Assembly: GCA_016206275.1 (NCBI GenBank)
Contig: JACQRY010000075.1
Coordinates: 1-6,305, forward strand
DNA: 6,305 bases
Reading direction: 5' to 3'
DNA from: Nitrososphaerota archaeon
GTDB lineage: Archaea > Thermoproteota > Nitrososphaeria > Nitrososphaerales > JACQRY01
Shown here one piece after another: positions 1-5,213 of the stretch; positions within the stretch are counted from its first letter, which is position 1; every line of letters starts with the position of its first letter. The notes under the pieces were generated by a model, which saw only the letters and a program-made list of their open reading frames with translations, made no database searches and had not been told where the DNA came from. The position numbers were made by a program, and so were the translations under genes.

Positions 1-3000
1 CCATTGCAAGGGATCTCAGCTGGACTGGCGAAAGTGCCTACTATCTTAACGGAAAGAGGTCTCAGAAGAACGCCGTCACAAGCATCTTGGAACTTGCCAT
101 GCTGACCCCCTCGGGCCTCAACATTGTTCCCCAGGGGCGTGTCACAAGGATTTCTGAGCTCGCATCAGACGAGAAAAGACGGCTGATAGAGGAGCTGGCT
201 GGAGTCGCCCAGTTTGATGACAAGAAGTCAGAAGCTTTGAGACAGCTTCATGACGCTGACTCTAGGCTTCAGATCGCTTTAGCGAGGATAGATGAGATCA
301 GGAAAAGAGTGGAGTCGCTTGAAGGAGAGCGGAACGATCAGCTTCGGCTACGTCATCTTGAAGACGAGATACGTTGGCTTAAGGCGGTGGTAGCTTCTAA
401 GCGCTTGACTGAGCTTAGAGGCAACAGGAAAGAGCAGGAAAGAATCATCGATCATGTGTCGAAGCAGCTTGACGACGCACAGGGTCAACTGGAGAACGTT
501 AAGGCAAAGATCGCCGCGGTTGAAGCTGAGAGAGCTGTCTTCGTCAGCAATGTGTTCGGGGGAGAAGGAGGTAGGCACATCGATGTCCAGGTTGAAGTGG
601 CGAAGACGGTGGGTGAGATCGACAACCTCAAGGCTGAATTGAGGCGGCTTGAAATATTCGTGCAAGAGGACGGGAAGATTCTGCCCCAGCAAGAAGCGCT
701 GAAAGAAGAGACTGTCAAGGCAGTTGAAGACGGCAAAGTCATGATCAGGACCCGCAAAGACGCGTTACGAGAGATGAACAAGAACAAGAAGCAGCTGGAG
801 TTCGCTCACGCAGATGCGAAGAAGCACATAGCCAAACTGGAGAAGCAGATCGAGATCATGAATGATGCAAAAGAAAAACTCGGATCGCGCCGGGGAAACC
901 TAAGCGAAGGGCTCGCTTACTTGGCGGCGAAGATAGAGGCTGAGCGGAGCAGGCTATCTATGACTATAGATGCTCTGAACAATACTCAGCAGAGGTCCCA
1001 GTCATTCATGGAGGCATCAGAAAAGCTTGAGTCAAGCTTGGGAGACTTACGTCATCTCCTCGAGTCAGAAAAGTTTTCGCTCGAGAAGACTTCGGGCTCC
1101 TTGACTATTCTTGTAGAGAGGAGAGATAATGTTGAGAAAGAGGTTTCAAAGGCTCTCACAGTCTTAGACAAGGCTGGAGAAGTCTTAACTAAACAGGAAG
1201 CTCATAAGACTGTTGCTGAACATATCGTTGGCCCGGAGCTGAGCTTAGCTAGGTTAAAGGAAGCCGCTGAAGCCGGCGCCATTGAGGGGTATATTGGTCC
1301 CATTAGAGACCTCATTTCTTGGAATCGCGCTTTTGAAGGCGCCGTAGCAGCTGGAGCATCAGGTTTGATGAATGCTGTCGTGGTGAACGATTTGAAGTCT
1401 ATGCTTAGCATCGTACAGATGGCTAGACGAATCAAGGCTGGTCGCATCACGGTTATACCGCTTTCAGAACTGTCGGGATCAAAGCGTTTGGAGTCTCCGA
1501 GAATACGGGGTGTGCACGGGAACGTGGCAGAGTACGTTACTTGTGATTCAAAGTTCGCTGAGCTTGTCAACTTTGTGTTCGGAGGAACTATTGTCGTTGA
1601 CTCTTCTCAGACTGCGTTCATAGCCTCTCTGCAGGGATACAGGAGTGTTACTCCTAGAGGCGACGTGTTTGAGCCCGGAGGTAAGGCCTTCGAAACAGGG
1701 CTAGCTGCGAGAATTGCTTCTCTAGCAGACATGATCTATGATGAAACTTCCATGGCTACTGTCAAAGAGGCATTTGACGCCTTACAGAAGACTGTTGCTA
1801 AACGCAGAACTGATATTGAAAACCTTCAGAAGCAGATAAAGGATCTGGAAAAAGACAAGTTTTCAGGAACTCTGTCTGTCGAGCGTCTTTCAGCCAGATT
1901 GGAAACTTTCTCAGCCGTTGCAGCCAAGTACCGCAAACTCCGGAGAAATATTGAGTCTAGAATCAAAAGGCTCAACAAGGAAGTTGCAAAGATCCAACTT
2001 CGCATCGATATGCTTTCAAATCTAGAATCTTCAACAAGAACCAAGCTTGAGGCGGTGAACAACAAGCTCCAGGAGCTGAATGTAGCCGGATTAGTCGAAG
2101 AGCTTAGGGCTCAGGCTCAGAAGAGGAACGATCATGCCAATAACATCGAGGCTGCTACTGCCCAGATACGCGACAATCTTACCGATCTTTCCCGGCTTGA
2201 AGCTAATCTGGCCAATCTGTTAGTTCCGAGGCTAAAGGATATGACTATGAAGATAAGAGATGGGAAGAAGAGGCTAGCTGCAAATTCCAAGGCTCTTGAA
2301 GAAGGGCGGCTGAGGATTGATGTTCTTGAAAAGAAGCACGATGAGTTACGTAGCGAAGAGGAGAGGTTGCTCGAGGCTAAGAAGAGATCTATGCCAATGC
2401 TGGAGGAGTATGATTCGCGCCTCAAGAATCTGCGGAGCCAACAGGAGGAGGTCTTACGTCAGGCAAGCAGAATTGAAAGAGATCGTCTATCGTCTCAGAG
2501 AACAGTGGAAAACCTATTGGAAGCCGAGCAGCGGGTCCTTGGCGAGCTCCTCCTCTACGGTTACCAAGAACCGATCGACTATTTTCTGGCGGCTGACGAT
2601 ATGATTCAACACCTCGTGAAAGAGTATGATGATCTTAAGAGCAAAGTCAATCTCTTGGCTGAAAATCAGTACAAAGAGGTGTTTTCAGGCTACAAGAATC
2701 TATCTCTCAGGAAGAATCAGCTAGAGAGTGAGAGAAACGCTGTTGTCAAGTTCATTGAAAGCGTGGACGCTGAGAAAAGAAAGGTCTTCATAACAACCTT
2801 CGAAAAGATTGACCGAGAGCTGAGGGATGTCTTCTCTCGTCTATCAGGGGGAGAAGCATGGTTGGAGATGGAAAACCCTGACGATATCTTTGCTAGCGGG
2901 GTTTCACTTATGGTGCATTTCCCTGATAAGCCTGCCCGTGAAACCGGAACTTCGAGTGGGGGGGAGAAAGCAGTTGCGTCCGTGTCGCTGATACTAGCAG

Positions 3001-3248
3001 TGCAGGCGGTGCAGCCCTCACCGATCTACATCTTTGACGAGGTCGACGCTAACTTGGATGTCATGAATTCTCAACGGCTTGCCGATCTGTTGAGAGAGAG
3101 GGCTGAGCGGGCTCAGATATTGGTGGCAAGCCTGAAAGATACGATGGTGTCTAGAGCAAATATTGTACACGGAGTCTACATGGCTGGAGGAGTCTCCCAG
3201 CTAGTGAAGTATAGGCCCGGAGTGGAGGTAGTTACCAGAAGTGCTTAG
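1..3248 (+). CDS. smc: Chromosome segregation ATPase SMC, 5'-truncated by the window edge
   Basis: This is the ATPase and coiled-coil subunit of the SMC-ScpA-ScpB condensin, which organises and segregates the chromosome. The reading frame is open from nt 3 and 1081 codons are visible. About 110 N-terminal residues with Walker A lie outside; the full protein would be near 1,190 aa, normal for the family. Visible in order: the YYLNGKR motif (about nt 39-59); the Q-loop NIVPQGRV (nt 120-143); a long Lys/Glu/Leu-rich coiled coil; the hinge (about nt 1203-1691, with IEGYIGP and GDVFEPGG); the returning coiled coil; and the C-terminal head. The head carries signature SSGGEK (nt 2952-2969), Walker B IYIFDE (nt 3024-3041), D-loop ANLD and a SLK switch region (about nt 3132-3140) in place of a histidine. 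The TTG at nt 87 is internal, not the start. The signature is normally LSGGE. Family identity is certain. Confidence 0.98.
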   Translation, partial: IARDLSWTGESAYYLNGKRSQKNAVTSILELAMLTPSGLNIVPQGRVTRISELASDEKRRLIEELAGVAQFDDKKSEALRQLHDADSRLQIALARIDEIRKRVESLEGERNDQLRLRHLEDEIRWLKAVVASKRLTELRGNRKEQERIIDHVSKQLDDAQGQLENVKAKIAAVEAERAVFVSNVFGGEGGRHIDVQVEVAKTVGEIDNLKAELRRLEIFVQEDGKILPQQEALKEETVKAVEDGKVMIRTRKDALREMNKNKKQLEFAHADAKKHIAKLEKQIEIMNDAKEKLGSRRGNLSEGLAYLAAKIEAERSRLSMTIDALNNTQQRSQSFMEASEKLESSLGDLRHLLESEKFSLEKTSGSLTILVERRDNVEKEVSKALTVLDKAGEVLTKQEAHKTVAEHIVGPELSLARLKEAAEAGAIEGYIGPIRDLISWNRAFEGAVAAGASGLMNAVVVNDLKSMLSIVQMARRIKAGRITVIPLSELSGSKRLESPRIRGVHGNVAEYVTCDSKFAELVNFVFGGTIVVDSSQTAFIASLQGYRSVTPRGDVFEPGGKAFETGLAARIASLADMIYDETSMATVKEAFDALQKTVAKRRTDIENLQKQIKDLEKDKFSGTLSVERLSARLETFSAVAAKYRKLRRNIESRIKRLNKEVAKIQLRIDMLSNLESSTRTKLEAVNNKLQELNVAGLVEELRAQAQKRNDHANNIEAATAQIRDNLTDLSRLEANLANLLVPRLKDMTMKIRDGKKRLAANSKALEEGRLRIDVLEKKHDELRSEEERLLEAKKRSMPMLEEYDSRLKNLRSQQEEVLRQASRIERDRLSSQRTVENLLEAEQRVLGELLLYGYQEPIDYFLAADDMIQHLVKEYDDLKSKVNLLAENQYKEVFSGYKNLSLRKNQLESERNAVVKFIESVDAEKRKVFITTFEKIDRELRDVFSRLSGGEAWLEMENPDDIFASGVSLMVHFPDKPARETGTSSGGEKAVASVSLILAVQAVQPSPIYIFDEVDANLDVMNSQRLADLLRERAERAQILVASLKDTMVSRANIVHGVYMAGGVSQLVKYRPGVEVVTRSA
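3224..3229 (+). promoter_or_regulatory. Shine-Dalgarno site for scpA inside the end of smc
   Basis: GGAGGT matches the anti-Shine-Dalgarno complement and lies 11 bases before the GTG at 3241, a slightly long but usable spacing. The ATG at 3271 has no comparable purine-rich site before it, so this element favours GTG 3241 as the start of scpA. Because it lies within the last codons of smc, ribosomes finishing smc would pass directly over it. Confidence 0.55.
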
Positions 3249-3906
3249 TGGAAGAGCGGCTCTCTCAAAGATGCCTCTTAACATCTTGGTTAACCCCAGG
3301 GTTCTTAAAAGCCAGAAGCCTTGGGAAGTAGATCTGACGACTCTGCTGGAAACCTTTCTTAAGATTCTCGGAGAGACAGGGCCTCCTGACCTCCGATTAG
3401 CAGGCTCCGCGGCGTTGACTTCTGCAATACTTTACAGGCTGAAAGTGGAAACCATGTTCCTCTTCGAGCGGCTAAAGCCTGAATTGTCCTCGGAGGAGAC
3501 TGAGGAGCCTCCTCAAATCATCATCATGCCCTTCCGCTATGAGCTGAGATCCACTGGTCTCGAAGAGCTTCTGAAGATCTTCGAGAGAGTGGTAGAGGAT
3601 ATTCTTTTGCAGAGCCAATCTGTCAGACCTCCATCGGTAATCTCCGAGGCTGAACCGCGCCTTGAGATGGATTTCGTATATGCTAACATCAGAAACATGT
3701 TAGCTTCTTTCAGAGCGGAGGTGCTTGCCATACTAAGGTCTAGCGGCGACTTCTTCTTCGCAGATTTCGTAAAGGGCTTGACTCTTATCGAGAAAGCTAG
3801 GCGGTTCGTTCTACTTCTCTTCTTGGCGATGGATAATATTGTCGGCTTAGAGCAGGTGGGCGAAGACATCAGGGTGCTGAGGGTGACCGGGGCTGCAACG
3901 GTCTGA
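3241..3906 (+). CDS. scpA: Segregation and condensation protein ScpA (SMC kleisin)
   Basis: ScpA is the kleisin that bridges the two heads of an SMC dimer, binding the coiled-coil neck of one head with its N-terminal domain and the cap of the other with its C-terminal winged helix. The 221-residue product has the usual N-terminal pattern: PWEVDL at residues 27-32, then a leucine-rich helix, then DLRLAGSAALTSAILYRLK. A Glu/Pro-rich linker (about residues 80-100) leads to a helical middle part. The last 70 residues (GDFFFADF from 169, then a hydrophobic helix and short strands) fit the winged helix. The start is GTG, supported by GGAGGT upstream; an ATG 30 bases in (3271) is the alternative and would remove only ten residues. 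It overlaps smc by eight bases and is followed four bases later by scpB. Length is on the short side for kleisins but appears complete. Confidence 0.93.
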   Translation: MLSGRAALSKMPLNILVNPRVLKSQKPWEVDLTTLLETFLKILGETGPPDLRLAGSAALTSAILYRLKVETMFLFERLKPELSSEETEEPPQIIIMPFRYELRSTGLEELLKIFERVVEDILLQSQSVRPPSVISEAEPRLEMDFVYANIRNMLASFRAEVLAILRSSGDFFFADFVKGLTLIEKARRFVLLLFLAMDNIVGLEQVGEDIRVLRVTGAATV

Positions 3907-3910
3907 CGAT

Positions 3911-4459
3911 GTGCTTTTGGGACGGATCGAGGCCGCGCTTTACGCTTCTGGGAGGCCTCTTACAGCCGAGGAGCTTGCACGAGCAGCCGGCGTGACATCC
4001 AAGAGGAAGGCTATAGCCCTAACTAGAACTCTAGCTGTCCAAGTTACACGGGCTTTCAAAGCCTTGGAGGTGTCGGAGCTTTCAGGGCAGAAGTTCGTCT
4101 TGCAGCTTAAAGCTGAATATACTAGCGTCGCCAAAAGATTTGCTTCGAGGCCCTTGTTGACTGACGCGACGCTGAAGACTTTATCGCACATAGTTTACTT
4201 TCAGCCCATTACTGCTAATGAGCTGGCTAAGAGAAGAGGGCCTCCAGCATATAGACAGATAAAGGAATTGGAAGCTGTCGGATTCATTTCTTCTGAGCCT
4301 GCGGGTAGAACCAAGGTGTATAGAACGACTTCCGCCTTTGCAGAATACTTTGGTCTCAGTCAGGATCCATCGGTCATGAAGCAGCAGCTAGCCTCCTCTA
4401 GACTGAGGCAGCCTGCGATGCGGCAGTTGGAACAGAGGAGGGCACCGACGAAGGCTTAA
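3911..4459 (+). CDS. scpB: Segregation and condensation protein ScpB
   Basis: ScpB is a kite subunit; a dimer binds the middle of ScpA and modulates the SMC ATPase. The 182-residue product has two tandem winged-helix domains. The first (about 1-75) opens with IEAALYASGRPLTAEELARA, the family's standard N-terminus, and contains FVLQLK near residue 62. The second (about 80-148) has TLKTLSHIVYFQPITANELAKRRG followed by a recognition-like helix and the wing VGFISSEPAGRTKVYRTT. Residues 151-182 form a Gln/Arg-rich, probably disordered tail. GTG 3911 is the first conventional start after the in-frame stop at 3884-3886; TTG 3917 is the only close alternative. No good Shine-Dalgarno sequence lies at normal distance, so translation is probably coupled to scpA, which ends four bases earlier. 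Confidence 0.93.
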   Translation: MLLGRIEAALYASGRPLTAEELARAAGVTSKRKAIALTRTLAVQVTRAFKALEVSELSGQKFVLQLKAEYTSVAKRFASRPLLTDATLKTLSHIVYFQPITANELAKRRGPPAYRQIKELEAVGFISSEPAGRTKVYRTTSAFAEYFGLSQDPSVMKQQLASSRLRQPAMRQLEQRRAPTKA

Positions 4460-4462
4460 GTA
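4455..4462 (+). promoter_or_regulatory. Weak TATA-like element before the S8e gene
   Basis: CTTAAGTA overlaps the scpB stop codon and resembles an archaeal TATA box only loosely. If used, transcription would begin about 25 bases downstream, near 4485, giving the S8e message a leader of about 20 bases. Surrounding sequence is not AT-rich and no clear purine BRE stands out. It is the best candidate in the only gap here longer than 20 bases, and may be chance. Confidence 0.2.
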
Positions 4463-4504
4463 CGTAGAGCTGGCTGAGCAAGAGTCTTACGGCGTGGCGA
4501 GAAC

Positions 4505-4888
4505 TTGGCTAAATCTTTGGAGAACCTTAAGAAGAGAAAGCCTACTGGAGGAAGAAGGAAGGCTTATCGAAGTAGGAGAACCTACGAATCTGACAACTAT
4601 CCTGCTGAAACCATTCTCGGCGAAAAAACTTGGGTTGTTCGGCGAAGCAGGGGTGGAAACATGAAGATCAGCTTAAGGAGGATAGATGTGGCCAATGTTT
4701 ACGACCCGTCAACCAAAGCCTCTACCAACTCCAAGATCGTATCTGCGGTTTCGAATGCTGCGAACAGAGACTTTCAGAGGAGAGGTGTGATAACCAAAGG
4801 AGCAGTCATAGAGACTGAGGCTGGGAAGGCCAGAGTTACCTCAAGACCGGGGCAAGACGGGGTCGTCAACGCCATCTTGGTCAAGTAA
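4505..4888 (+). CDS. rps8e: 30S ribosomal protein S8e
   Basis: S8e is a small-subunit ribosomal protein found in archaea and eukaryotes, not bacteria; it binds 16S rRNA. The 127-residue product has normal archaeal length. It shows the basic N-terminal KPTGGRRKAYRSRRTYE stretch, the central RRSRGGNMKISLRR segment, NAANRDFQRRGVITKGAVIE, and the strongly conserved C-terminal ARVTSRPGQDGVVNAIL. The start is TTG: the frame closes upstream at TGA 4475-4477 and no ATG or GTG lies in frame between them. Starting at 4505 gives the expected MAKSLENLKKRKPTGGR opening. The sequence before TTG is only weakly purine-rich. The gene lies 45 bases after scpB and 13 before SRP19. The adjacent overlapping 62-codon frame at 4630-4818 is a shadow. 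Confidence 0.98.
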   Translation: MAKSLENLKKRKPTGGRRKAYRSRRTYESDNYPAETILGEKTWVVRRSRGGNMKISLRRIDVANVYDPSTKASTNSKIVSAVSNAANRDFQRRGVITKGAVIETEAGKARVTSRPGQDGVVNAILVK

Positions 4889-4901
4889 GGCTCCTTTCGT
4901 C

Positions 4902-5195
4902 ATGAAGGACCATAAACGATGGGTCATATGGCTGGACTACTTCAACTCGAGCCTGGCTTGCTCCCATGGAAGAAAAGTTCCTCTTAACATTTCTGTGAAG
5001 AACCCTAGAATAGATGAACTGCTTGAAGCGGTCAAGCAGATAGGGCTCGGCTTTGAACACGTTGAGGCTGTGCATCCCAAGAGAGTAGGTCAAAAGACCC
5101 ACTACATTTCCGTCGAGAAAACCAAGCCTAAAACTAAGATGATGACAGACATAGCCAAGAAGCTGGCTGCAGTCAGAGGCGGAGTAGCTACCTAG
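4902..5195 (+). CDS. srp19: Signal recognition particle 19 kDa subunit SRP19
   Basis: SRP19 binds the helix 6 and helix 8 tips of the SRP RNA and prepares it to receive SRP54, so it takes part in delivering membrane and secreted proteins. The 97-residue product matches a typical archaeal SRP19 in length and order: an N-terminal strand VIWLDYFNSS, the RNA-contacting loop ending in HGRKVP (residues 22-27), the helix pair SVKNPRIDELLEAVKQIGL, the central VEAVHPKRVGQKTHYISVEK segment, and a lysine-rich C-terminal helix. ATG 4902 is preceded by only a weak AAGG at 4887-4890. It lies 13 bases after S8e and 18 before trm1, consistent with a shared transcript. From memory of the family, the loop usually has an arginine where Cys20 stands here. 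Confidence 0.95.
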   Translation: MKDHKRWVIWLDYFNSSLACSHGRKVPLNISVKNPRIDELLEAVKQIGLGFEHVEAVHPKRVGQKTHYISVEKTKPKTKMMTDIAKKLAAVRGGVAT

Positions 5196-5200
5196 CGAGG
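5195..5200 (+). promoter_or_regulatory. Possible weak ribosome binding site for trm1
   Basis: GCGAGG overlaps the last base of the SRP19 stop codon and stands 13 bases before ATG 5214. Pairing is partial and spacing is long, so it may contribute little beyond coupling from SRP19. Confidence 0.25.
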
Positions 5201-5213
5201 CCTTTAACAAGTC

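Noticed and set aside
87..89. TTG at nt 87 as the start of smc
   Set aside because: The frame is open upstream to the window edge and encodes the conserved SMC stretch with YYLNGKR, so the real start is outside the window.
1202..1570. 122-codon minus-strand frame opposite the SMC hinge
   Set aside because: The opposite strand encodes the conserved hinge; the minus frame shows no family signature and no associated start signals.
2317..2604. 95-codon + strand frame within smc
   Set aside because: It is an alternative frame over the coiled-coil region and gives a basic, Arg/Ser-rich product without domain features.
4630..4818. 62-codon + strand frame inside rps8e
   Set aside because: It is a shifted frame within a fully conserved ribosomal protein gene; its product has no recognisable features.
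4889..4901. CTCCTTTC between rps8e and srp19 as a pyrimidine-tract terminator
   Set aside because: The T run is only three bases and the gap is 13 bases; archaeal terminators normally have longer T stretches, and the next gene continues in the same direction.
3280..5015. Similar peptides PLNILVNPR (ScpA) and PLNISVKNPR (SRP19), with matching CCTCTTAACAT at the DNA level
   Set aside because: The similarity covers about ten residues, sits in unrelated folds, and each version fits its own family pattern, so it is most likely chance and not a duplication.
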